Positions 1-7,445 of a stretch of DNA of 14,177 nucleotides are shown piece after piece; within the stretch, counting starts at the first letter, position 1; every line of letters starts with the position of its first letter. The notes below the pieces were generated by a model. It did not search any database. It had not been told where the DNA came from and worked only from the letters and a program-made list of their open reading frames with translations. The translations under genes were made by a program, and so were the position numbers. The stretch spans positions 60,144 to 74,320 of the forward strand of contig NWUY0300025532.1 of assembly GCA_004151065.3 (NCBI GenBank), in the 5' to 3' direction. This stretch comes from Larix sibirica (Eukaryota; Streptophyta; Pinopsida; Pinales; Pinaceae).

Positions 1-19
1 TTGGTCCATTTTTACAGAA

Positions 20-350
20 GAATTGATATCATATCATGATGATGTTAAGAGCAATTCCTTCTTTACATAATTAATAAACCAAAGGCAAAAAGGTTTAGTA
101 AGCAAGCACATTCAACAATTTTACAAGTTGAGTCTTAGAGTGGACAACATATTGGATGATAAATTGTTGGATTTATTTTTGCATTTAAACATGTCCATGA
201 GATAAATGAGCAATAATTCAACTTGGAATCTTAATTATTGTGTTGGTGGTGAGTGAGGTATATATTGCTTCCTAGTTTGATGGAGAACACCAAACCTACT
301 AGACTAACCTATTTTAACAAGAAGAGTGCGAGTTTATGCTATTTGATATG
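20..350 (+). pseudogene. Ty3/gypsy-type Gag fragment, decayed
   Basis: I read a degenerate Gag capsid and the lead-in to its zinc knuckle. One frame from about position 29 gives an acidic DDV stretch, then a QKGLV segment, an IQQF motif and the phrase SLRVDNILDDKLLDLFLH (about 128-188). This is the pattern of the retrotransposon gag domain of plant Ty3 elements, where a short tether-like sequence precedes a helix ending in LLDLF. A second island at 292-343 reads KPTRLT followed by a short basic stretch and LCY, which matches the sequence usually found just before the CCHC knuckle. The knuckle itself is lost, because stops follow at once. There is an in-frame stop inside the capsid part (about 77), and more after 190. 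The left end is cut by the window edge, so the element may continue outside. The family call comes from motif memory, not a search. Confidence 0.55.
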
Positions 351-654
351 ATGAAGCAATCCTTAAAATGTTTCACCGATTTTGTATTGTTGTTTTGAGA
401 AATCAAAATTGAAATCATACTAGTCATCAATGTTGGTGAAAAATTCATGAAGATGCCCTACACATGATGTAGTACAGAGAAAAAAAAATGTCCTAGTCCT
501 TCATGCGTCCAAGAGGAAAGGAGAGAGACATCAATTAAAAAAAGTTGTTCGAAGAATTGTTGGGGGTTTCACATGAACTATAGATAAAATTGGCACACAC
601 AAGCAGTTGGAGGACACTTAAATTAGAAAAATGGTCAAGACATACATAAGTTAG
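351..654. other. unassigned sequence between retroelement remnants
   Basis: No convincing coding frame. A run of A at 479-488 and a GA-rich patch at 511-530 are the only compositional features. A - strand frame over 535-834 is open for 99 codons but has no recognisable domain and is AT-rich by chance, so I do not call it. The stretch may be more of the decayed Ty3 element that starts at the window edge, but I see no protease or polymerase motif. Confidence 0.4.
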
Positions 655-1086
655 GGAAAATATTGCAAGATTAATGTTGACAGGCGACCATTGGAAGTTG
701 AGCAATGGATCGTTGATGAGATGAGCGACGATGGATATGAGTTTGAATATTGAGTAAAACAAAAACCCTAACCATAAGAGCTCCACACAACTATTGAAGA
801 ACACACTCACACATTTAAACTCTCGATATTCCATTAAGATCGGCCTATTTGCATATTAACTATTGACTTATTATGGAGACTTGTAGTATTCAGTTGTGTA
901 ACGATTGTCTATTATTTATATGTTGTTGACAGTTTGATATACCAGTTTGTAAACCTTTTTTGGGAAGGATGAAATCTATATGGTTTTTTGGTTTTTTCCG
1001 ATCAATTTTTATAGACTCGATTATCTATGTACTATTTGATTTTAATTGAATAACAATAGTATGCTTTTTTTCGCTGAAAAAAAAAA
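655..1086 (+). other. possible 3' end of a retroposed transcript with poly(A)
   Basis: An open tail of 32 codons (655-750) ends in an acidic sequence, MSDDGYEFEY, before TGA at 751-753. It is followed by about 320 bases with no frame, and then by a T-run and ten consecutive A at 1077-1086. A short coding tail, an AT-rich untranslated region and a terminal A tract is the shape of a processed pseudogene or the 3' end of a LINE. The T-run before the A tract also makes it a local inverted repeat (1063-1088), so the A run could be slippage instead. I do not recognise the protein tail, and no target-site duplication was identified. Confidence 0.2.
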
Positions 1087-1790
1087 GCGACTGTCTATGA
1101 TTACAGAACATCTATGAACAACGATGGACATGAATTAAAATCACGTGAAAATGTTATATAATAAATAGTGTTCTCATGGCTTGAAGTGTGGGAAAAAGCT
1201 AGTTGTTTATATTTTGGCAAGCAAGGAATGCTGCATGTGATATACATTGAAGAAGATTTTGGAGCAATTCAAAGGTCAATGAAAAATACAAGCCCTTGTG
1301 ATAAAATTACTTGGAGGTGATTGTTGATATTTGTCGACCGTTGGTGAAATTATCTTATAGATGACTGCCGAACATTGATTGTTGACTGTTGGCATATATT
1401 GAAAAAACCGTTGGAGAAGGCAGGAGTGACGTGGCTACCTGCACAAAAACCTAATGCTCAAACCCATTGACACATGAGAGCGGAAGATAACCACCGACAA
1501 ACTGAGTGGATTGAATGAAGATGTTCTGATGTAGTCGGGAAAAGAATGAATGTAGCCACAGACATACGCTCAACAAGGAAGAATTAGTGGGAAATTGATG
1601 CTTTCATATGAAAATAAACAGTTCCGGGGTTGGTAGTCATTCAAAGTATTTGTTTGCAAAGGATCGGTTTTAGCTGCACCATCCACTTCATAGAAAATAT
1701 TCGAGTAAGTTGAGACAAGATAGTTGATAACAATTAAGTATGGCAGACATCACAAAGATAAATATTGTGTACCTCATGATTAAAGAGCAA
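1087..1790. other. no recognisable feature
   Basis: I find no long frame, RNA gene or clear repeat here. One patch (1318-1415) repeats short phrases such as TTGTTGA and CCGTTGG several times without a regular period. Most likely old, unidentifiable intergenic or transposon-derived DNA. Confidence 0.5.
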
Positions 1791-1866
1791 TACATACAAT
1801 TCTATATACACTTTCTTTGTTCAAATTTTCCCTATTTGCAATAAAGATTTGATTTTCCTCCCTTCA

Positions 1867-2320
1867 AAGGTTGCAACGAGCTTGGGAAAATTGGGTCCCC
1901 TTTGTTTTGTGCATAAAATATTCATTGAAAAAGGAACATATAGCTCGTGTTTTAGACTTTGGAAAGATTGACACAATTTCTTTAATGTGGAAACTCATCT
2001 GTACCATCTTTTGAATCCTGGTGACTATGCTCTTAGTTTCAATCTCTATGGTGCAAATAATAATGATATGGAGTTGGATAAATACAAAGGACTAAACTAT
2101 CTTGTACTATAAGTCCAAGAGAAGTTGAGGAACAATGCAATCAACATTTTTTAAATAGCTTGAGATTCATTGATAGAGGGAGTAAGCATAAGACAGAATG
2201 AAGTAATAGAAGAAGCATGAGTCCAGTGGGAGATTTCCTAACCTTTTCCATTGATGTTAAAGGGGGAGAATTGAGTAGCAAAACAAAGAAGATCAAGATG
2301 AGCTAGAAGTAAGGGGAGTC
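1867..2320 (+). pseudogene. decayed coding stretch of unknown identity upstream of the copia LTR
   Basis: Protein-like text runs on the + strand across three frames, which suggests a frameshifted gene. From about 1867 one frame reads a segment with KKEHIARVLDFGKIDTISL and is open to a TGA near 2014. The next frame continues with HLLNPGDYALSFNLYG and MELDKYKGLNYL to about 2110. After that a third frame reads PREVEEQCNQHFLNSLRFID and, after one stop near 2200, GDFLTFSIDVKGGELSSKT. I do not recognise the protein. Its place, just before purine tracts and an LTR, would fit the 3' part of an element internal region (an extra ORF after pol). No reverse transcriptase or RNase H motif is visible to prove this. 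It could also be an unrelated host-derived pseudogene. Confidence 0.3.
2262..2269 (+). promoter_or_regulatory. candidate polypurine tract upstream of the LTR
   Basis: The sequence AAAGGGGGAGAA at 2260-2271 is the classic form of a plus-strand primer tract in copia elements. Related purine stretches recur at 2391-2398 (AAGGAGGAG) and 2407-2415 (AGGGGGAGC). The tract expected right at the LTR border (2445-2456) has decayed to AAAGTGTGGGAT. Having three purine tracts within 200 bases of an LTR start supports this being the 3' end of an internal region, though purine-rich DNA is common. Confidence 0.4.
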
Positions 2321-2423
2321 ACACGAAGTTGATTAAGGAAAGTCAAAAGTAGAGAATTAGATGTTCAATTCAAATATGATCAACATCAAAGGAGGAGCTC
2401 ACACTCAGGGGGAGCTTGTTTTA

Positions 2424-2447
2424 TTTGGTATTGACATCAATACCAAA
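2424..2447. repeat. perfect 11-bp palindrome beside the LTR border
   Basis: TTTGGTATTGA at 2424-2434 and its exact reverse complement at 2437-2447 are separated by two bases. It ends ten bases before the LTR start, overlapping the decayed purine tract. The core TTGACATCAAT (2431-2441) also pairs perfectly with ATTGATGTCAA at 2474-2484 inside the LTR, so two alternative hairpins are possible around the border. Confidence 0.75.
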
Positions 2448-2740
2448 GTGTGGGATTGTTGACAATAGTTTTCATTGATGTCAAAGAACCAAGTGATAAG
2501 AGCATAATAAGGAATGATTAAAGAACATGATCAGATTTGGAGACGGTAAATCTTGTAACGATGTAAAATTTCAAAGAAGTGTTGAAATAACTTATTGAAT
2601 AATAAAACCCTTATGATGGCCATACAAAAGAATGTTTGTAAAAAGTAAAGTTATTATTATAATGTTAGGTTGACCACACCAAGATATTTTATAAAAGTAA
2701 ATGTCAGCTTTAATGTAAAATTATAACAAAGGTGGATATG

Positions 2741-2748
2741 TATAAATA
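2741..2748 (+). promoter_or_regulatory. TATA box of the copia LTR
   Basis: TATAAATA lies about 285 bases inside the LTR on the same strand as the downstream Gag, a plausible spot for the U3/R promoter. It is identified by sequence only. An AATAAA at 2601-2606 lies upstream of it, so that is not the LTR poly(A) signal. Confidence 0.45.
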
Positions 2749-3044
2749 AGAAAATGTCACACTTCATTTTTGGGGAGTGGGAAGGTGAAAAATGTAAAAT
2801 ATATTAAATTGAAAAGTTGGGGATAGCAGGAAGCGAAGGTACAACAATAAAGAAGGTGGAGAGATTAACTACTTGTTGGTCCAAGGAAAGAAGAGGAGCT
2901 AGATAATATTTTTTTGATCTCTTATCTCTATTACAAAAAAAAAAAACTATTTTGTGAATGAAGGGTTGAAGAAGAGATATTGTGAGCATAAGATATTCAT
3001 GGCAGAAGCTAAACAATGAGGAAGACATCTCTCGTGGGCAACAC

Positions 3045-3170
3045 TGTTCGTGGGTTGAGAAATTAAGCAGTGAGAAATCATTGTTTGTGGGCTAAAAAGT
3101 GTAAGTAGTGAGAAATCATTGCTAGTGGGCTAAGAAGAATAAGCAGTAGGGAACTACTATTCATGGGAGA
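3045..3170 (+). repeat. 37-38 bp tandem repeat inside the LTR, about 3.3 copies
   Basis: Units start at 3045, 3082, 3120 and 3158. Each begins with a TGTTCGTGGG-like phrase and continues with GAGAA or AAGAA, then AAGCAGTGAGAAATCA with several changes. The fourth copy is cut after about 13 bases. The divergence between copies shows that the array is old. Confidence 0.7.
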
Positions 3171-3366
3171 ATATTAATGGTGATTTACCATAATTAGAGG
3201 CTAAGAAGAGGGGAGAATACATTCAAATATTACCACTTATCGTGGCTATCCAAGAAGACTAAGATGTTCAGAAACTAGATGTAATCTATTGAGTGTACAA
3301 GTTTATATTACTACATTTCTATATCTTGTGCCTACTTGTGTACAATTTTTTGAGTGCACTAAATGT

Positions 3367-3420
3367 TAATGATTGTTGATTAATGTTGATGAACGTGATT
3401 GATGAAAGCAACAATCATTA
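3367..3420. repeat. 12-bp inverted repeat, first LTR stem-loop
   Basis: TAATGATTGTTG at 3367-3378 and its exact reverse complement CAACAATCATTA at 3409-3420 enclose 30 bases that repeat TTGATTAATG-like phrases. It sits in the last 120 bases of the LTR, which would be transcribed as part of R/U5. Confidence 0.7.
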
Positions 3421-3440
3421 CTAACAAGTAAATAAGTGTA

Positions 3441-3472
3441 GGACACTGATTCACCGCCCCCTCTCAGTGTCC
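3441..3472. repeat. 9-bp stem with C-rich loop, second LTR stem-loop
   Basis: GGACACTGA at 3441-3449 pairs exactly with TCAGTGTCC at 3464-3472 around a 14-base loop containing GCCCCC. It ends 15 bases before the LTR right edge. A perfect stem in an otherwise worn sequence suggests either recency or former selection on the RNA fold. Confidence 0.75.
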
Positions 3473-3487
3473 CTGGTGTGTTCTACA

Positions 3488-3505
3488 ATTGCTATCGGAG
3501 CAGGC
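3488..3505 (+). promoter_or_regulatory. degenerate initiator-Met tRNA primer binding site
   Basis: ATTGCTATCGGAGCAGGC directly follows the LTR. Plant copia elements usually carry TGGTATCAGAGC here, complementary to the 3' end of initiator methionine tRNA. This copy differs at two positions within that core (G to C and A to G) but keeps the spacing. Confidence 0.65.
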
Positions 3506-3551
3506 CTTCATACCAGTCTAACCAATTTGAAGGAGACATTATAGAACACAC

Positions 3552-5126
3552 ATGGCTAATGGTGAAGGATTCTCTACAAATAAGGCTCCATTATTTGATG
3601 GGACAAATTATTCCTTTTGGAGTAAAATAATGAAAACCTACTTGATGGCATTATGATTTGATGTATGGAGAAGTGTAGTTAATGGCTAAAAATAACCAAA
3701 AGATCCACCAGAAGATCAAGTGGGGAAGAAGGAAAATGAACAAAATGAAAGAGTAATGAATGTAGTTATGATTGGGCTAGAACAAACATAATTTGTGAAA
3801 GTAATGCACTGTAAAACCACAAAAGAAATGTGGGATAAACTTATAAATATTTATCAAGGAGATGCAAATATTCAAGGAACAAAATTGCAGACATTTAGAA
3901 GCAAGTTTGAAGCCTTAAAAATGATGGAGGAAGAAACCATTGCAACATACTTTCAAAGAGTTGATGAGGTAGTAAATACAATTAGAGGACTTGGTGAAGA
4001 GGTTGATGAAAAGGTAATAGTCCAAAAGGTATTAAGGACCTTTCCAATGAGATTCAATCCCAAAGTGTGTTCCATAGAAGAAATGAGGAATTTAAAGAAA
4101 ATGACAATGGATGAGTTGCATGGAATTCTCATAGCTTATGAAATGAGGATTGGGGATCTGGATCCTAAGGAAGAAACATTTAAGGCAAGTAATAAGGAGA
4201 AAACCCCTTATTTTCTTCTTCACATTCAAGTGAAGAATTTGATGAAGAAATGGCCAATTTCGTGAGGAAGCTAAAATGAGGAACAAGTACAAAGACAAAC
4301 TACCTTTGAAGCGTTTTAAGTGTGGAAATATTGGACATTTTGCAGCTAAGTGTCCTCTTAATGAGATGTTTGAGCACAAGCCAAAAAGGAATTATTATAA
4401 GGAATCCCATCCCAAAAGGGAAAGCTTCTACACCAAGACGTGGGAAGAATCTTCAGATGATGATAATGAAGAAGACGATAGTGTAGATGAAGGAAGAAAT
4501 GAAATCTTATTCCTAGCTATAGAATACGTGAAGCAATCTACAATCAAGGACAACACAGAGGAAGAAAGAGAGGATGAAGAAGAAACAATAGTTGATTTAG
4601 AAGTTGAATTAGAGTTAGCCCTTGAAGAAATTCACGATCTCAGAAAACTTGTCAAGAAACAAGAAAATAAAATTAAATGCTTGAATAATAAATTAAAGGA
4701 AGAAGAGGAAACCAGTCAAAGAAAGGAAATTTCTAGCAATGATCAAGCAAGAAAGATTAACAATCTAGAAGAAGCACTTGCAAAATGAAGGGAAGAAAAT
4801 CAAAGCTAATTGATCGGCTACAAGAGGTTCAAGAAGACAATGATGGCTTAGGGAAACAATTGAAGATTAATTGTGTTGAAGAAAGAAAGTTAACTGAAGA
4901 ATTGAAGACAAAGAAAGAAGAAAGAAGAAATAAGAAAGAAGAGATTGATATTGATGAGATTATTAAATATCCTCAAGCTAAAACTGAAGGAAACTCAAAT
5001 GAAGCACATCCATTTTCCTCACATAAATATAATGAAGGAAGAAGACAAGTTGGTGAATCTAAATATAAAAGAAAGATATACATTTTATCCCAAAACAAGT
5101 TAAAAAAGTATACATCTTCATATTAG
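3552..5126 (+). pseudogene. Ty1/copia Gag polyprotein, broken
   Basis: Gag coats the element RNA in cytoplasmic particles. The reading starts at ATG 3552, and an APLFDGTNYSFW phrase shortly after is typical of the N-terminal domain of copia Gag. Four in-frame stops (before 3795) precede a 156-codon open part (3795-4265). That part carries the UBN2 domain, including MWDKL, YFQRVDEVVNTIRGLGEEVD and the MTMDELHGIL motif. A frameshift near 4203-4275 leads into 4276-4785, which holds a zinc knuckle, an acidic Asp/Glu stretch and a Leu/Glu/Lys-rich coiled coil. A further frameshift at about 4785 leads to 4785-5126, which continues the coiled coil and then turns basic. The order capsid, knuckle, coiled coil matches large plant copia Gags. 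Internal stops and shifts make it non-functional. Confidence 0.85.
4312..4353 (+). other. CCHC zinc knuckle with first cysteine lost
   Basis: The motif reads RFKCGNIGHFAAKC. The normal spacing is C-x2-C-x4-H-x4-C. The first Cys position is Arg (CGT at 4312-4314), a single T-to-C change from TGT. The remaining ligands Cys, His and Cys are in place. Zinc binding would be impaired. Confidence 0.75.
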
Positions 5127-5480
5127 AATTATAAAACCAAGTATGAAACATCATTCTATGGGTACTATTACTCTTGTAATGATTATGAACACAAAGACTT
5201 GAATTGCGATTTTTACACTAGTAGAATATATAGGTATGCCCAATATATTATAAAATGTTGGAACTACAATAAGACTGGTTGCAAAGCTTGGGATTGTAGA
5301 AGTTTAAAATATTCTTCTAAGAAAAAGGTTTGTAGGAGAAAATAATGCAATGATGAACACGTGATTAGTGACTGGCATAAAACAAAATATGATAATCACA
5401 AGGATGGAAATATATCAGAAGAATGTACAATGGCTCATGAAAAGAGTGATGAAATTGAGACTAATGAATAATTCTCTAAT
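5127..5480 (+). pseudogene. second, decayed zinc-knuckle cluster of the copia Gag
   Basis: After the stop at about 5124-5126 the + strand still reads knuckle-like text. YYSCNDYEHKDLNC (about 5167-5208) keeps Cys, His and Cys, but the first Cys is Tyr. CWNYNKTGCKAWDC (about 5260-5301) has Tyr for the second Cys and Cys for the His. A Lys-rich stretch and then an acidic stretch with KSDEIETNE follow, with further stops. Such paired knuckles after a coiled coil occur in some large copia Gags of plants. I take it as the same Gag, worn down, with every knuckle damaged. Confidence 0.5.
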
Positions 5481-5573
5481 CCTACTGATGAAGAGCTAGG
5501 AGTATTTCATATCTTCTCTTAAATCTCCCAAATTTACTCATAACAATGCTCACTCACAAGGATATATCTGGTT

Positions 5574-5810
5574 GTGGGAGAGACTGTATTAATGGTCAAG
5601 ATTGAAGTAGAGATGCGGAAAGAAACTGGAAGGATTGTTAGAGGAATTCGTAGGGAAAATAATTTGAGGATAAAGCTCATGACTAAAGAGGAGCATTTCA
5701 TTCTCAGTCTTAGAAGGAACAAAGAAAAAGTGGCTTTGTTGTTTCAAAGATTGAAGAAGTACAAGCTACTTGAGTTTACTCCACCTCAACCCAGATTTAT
5801 TAACACCTGA
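5574..5810 (+). pseudogene. charged, possibly coiled-coil stretch at the end of the copia remnant
   Basis: An open frame of 78 codons rich in Glu, Lys, Arg and Leu (for example RRENNLRIKLMTKEEHFIL and SLRRNKEKVALLFQRLKKY). It looks like another coiled-coil segment of the copia Gag, but no domain proves this. It ends where - strand gypsy sequence begins. The - strand over 5534-5722 is also open, but reads as a hydrophobic shadow. No copia protease, integrase or reverse transcriptase follows. Confidence 0.3.
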
Positions 5811-5849
5811 GAAGATCCAAGCACTAATAAATATTGATGTTAATGGTTC

Positions 5850-6423
5850 AATGATATCCCATACTTCTTGCATATTTTGAAATTTTTTTTTAGATGATAA
5901 AGTGGTCATCCTTGTCTTTGGAGAAAACTGTGACATCATCTAGATAAACGACAACATTGTGTCCAATCAATTCTCAGAATGTTGTATCCATGTCCCATTG
6001 AAATGTGGCTCTTACGTTTACAAGACCAAAATGCATTCTATGGAAATCAAAAGTGCCCCACTTAGTCCTAAAAGTGTTTTTTAGGCAATCATCCTCAACC
6101 ACTAAAACTTGGTTGTAACCAAAAAACCCGTCTAACAAGGAAAACATATCAGAATCAAAGACGAGTTGCAGAATCTGTTCCATAGGAGGAGAAGGGTAGT
6201 TATATTTGTCAAATGCTCGGTTAAAATTCCTAAAGTCTATACATAACATGATTTCTCTTGACTTATTTCGTACTGGAACTAGATTAGCAACCCGTTTGGA
6301 GTGTCGAACTTTAAACATAATCCTAGCATCTAGTAAAATTTTCAACTCCTTTTGAATCAGTGTTTCTAGATTTGGGTGTACATTTCTAAGTTTTTGTTGG
6401 AATGATTTGACACTTGCTTTCAA
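5850..6423 (-). pseudogene. Ty3/gypsy reverse transcriptase, partial
   Basis: The enzyme copies the element RNA into DNA. A 150-codon - strand frame (6423-5974) holds the fingers and palm: ANLVPVR, then LCIDFRNFNRA, then SLLDGFFGYNQV with the motif A aspartate (residue 98 of the frame), then a FRTKWGTFDFHRMHFGL stretch. There is no methionine start because the frame is part of a polyprotein. A stop interrupts shortly after the motif A-B part, but the same frame goes on to VYLDD at 5946-5935, the motif C with both catalytic aspartates kept. Text then fades around 5850, where the usual thumb and connection are missing, apart from a possible short island near 5820. The motifs are clear; only the lineage is uncertain. 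Confidence 0.9.
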
Positions 6424-6820
6424 AGGAAGTGGAACAATGTGTTATATAGTTTGGGTGATCTTATGTTTTCAAATCATCATAGGTCCATGTGAAAACATCC
6501 TTGTGTTGCTTAAACAATTGAATGAACCTTCACCTCTCTTTTGAGGTACATCAAGAGCCTAAATTTACATTCTTTTTCTCTTCTGGGGTGACAAGATTCA
6601 CTAGTTCATACTACACGGAAGAGCTATTTGTATTGACATTAAGTGGTCTTCTGAATTTATCTTGTAGATCAAATATTTTCTCCAGTGTAAGGACTCCTTT
6701 GGGTATAAAATTCTTTTTGGCATGTTTACCACCTTCTGTGTACTTTTATAAATTGGCCTCATGTTCCTCGATGTCAATAGTAGAATGTTTGAATGTATTC
6801 TCACTCGTGAGGAAATCAAC
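6424..6820 (-). pseudogene. linker between RNase H-like domain and reverse transcriptase
   Basis: On the - strand the text continues from the RNase H-like part into a conserved-looking linker. One frame over 6837-6601 contains KVVNMPKRILYPKESL, followed in another frame by YELVNLVTPEEKKNVNLG, and FIQLFKQHKDVFTWTYDDLK lies near 6510-6440. The last phrase is the segment that in Ty3 elements sits just before the reverse transcriptase. At least four stops and two frameshifts are present. Its presence shows that RNase H and reverse transcriptase are joined by original element sequence, not by a later rearrangement. Confidence 0.7.
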
Positions 6821-6823
6821 AAT

Positions 6824-7330
6824 CTATTGATCATCATTAAATACTATCCAACTGGTCACATTGTTTGGGATAGATGGCATGAACTTAAGTTCAATGGAAA
6901 ACTTGTCATTTAAAGGAACTAAATGAGAAGCAATGTTAGCTAAAAGATAAACTGCAACATTCATAGAACAAGTTATATCATTAATATTAAAAGATTCATA
7001 TTTTGAAATTAAATTCCAAACCTCTTCCTGGTAACCTTTCAAGTGTGGAGACATACAATGTATAGTGTTTCTTATCTGTCTAACAACAATTTCAAACACC
7101 AAAAACTTTTAATTTTTTTACTTGAAGGTCAATGGATTTTTTAAGGCCTTGGAAAACAACCTCATATTCAATCATGTTATTGGTACACTCAAATTCTAAC
7201 CTATAGAAATGGTAAGTTTTGCATCGTTGAGTGTCAACAAGGAGACAACCGGCGCATGCACTTTCCTACGTTTTAGATCCATTGAAGTACAAATTCCAAA
7301 ACTCAGTATCTAAACTAATGTTATAATATA
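6824..7330 (-). pseudogene. RNase H-like domain between protease and reverse transcriptase
   Basis: RNase H removes the RNA strand of RNA-DNA hybrids. On the - strand, FWNLYFNGSK (about 7301-7272) is the first strand of the fold; the first catalytic Asp is Asn here. A TAG stop follows at 7268-7266. Next comes FECTNNMIEYEV with the catalytic Glu kept (7172-7161). A frameshift near 7100 destroys the usual GDS motif with the second Asp. The next frame (7102-6824) reads EIVVRQIRNTIHCMSPHL and ends with LLANIASHLVP and FSIELKF. The order of these motifs fits the plant-type extra RNase H of Tat-like elements. At least two catalytic positions are lost, so it is dead. Confidence 0.75.
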
Positions 7331-7445
7331 AACTATCATCTAAACCTACTATATTGAAATAAGTCTCATTAGTCCAAAATAATTGAAGGATCTCAGATGT
7401 GTGTTAGTTCTGGGAATTGCTTCTTCAACATGATAACAACCTAAT

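Larger units (their letters stand above)
2457..3487 (+). mobile_element. Ty1/copia-type LTR, about 1031 bp
   Basis: The left edge is TGTTGACAATAG and the right edge is GTGTTCTACA, giving the usual TG...CA termini with a 3-bp TGT/ACA inverted end. A decayed purine tract lies just left of the edge. A primer-binding-site-like sequence follows one base after the right edge, and a copia Gag start lies 64 bases further on. The C-rich end GGACACTGATTCACC...TCAGTGTCC just before ACA is a form I associate with plant copia LTRs. Inside are a TATA box (2741-2748), a poly(A) run near 2935-2946, a tandem repeat (3045-3170) and two stem-loops near the right end. I see no second copy of this LTR in the window, so the boundaries are inferred from context rather than from paired LTRs. 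Confidence 0.65.

Noticed and set aside
535-834. - strand open frame of 99 codons
   Set aside because: Hydrophobic, Phe/Leu-rich text with no domain; the + strand over 655-753 has the more protein-like reading, and length alone is not evidence in AT-rich DNA.
1063-1088. T-run/A-run hairpin as a transcription terminator
   Set aside because: A bacterial-type terminator has no meaning in a plant nuclear setting; a poly(A) tail or slippage is the simpler reading.
2804-3028. - strand open frame of 74 codons inside the LTR
   Set aside because: Lies within the LTR with no domain; the poly-Phe text comes from a poly(A) run.
4092-4379. - strand open frame opposite the copia Gag
   Set aside because: Shadow of the real Gag frame, which carries UBN2 and knuckle motifs on +.
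6522-6830. + strand open frame of 102 codons
   Set aside because: Opposite the gypsy linker on -, which has recognisable motifs; the + text is a Ser/Phe-rich shadow.
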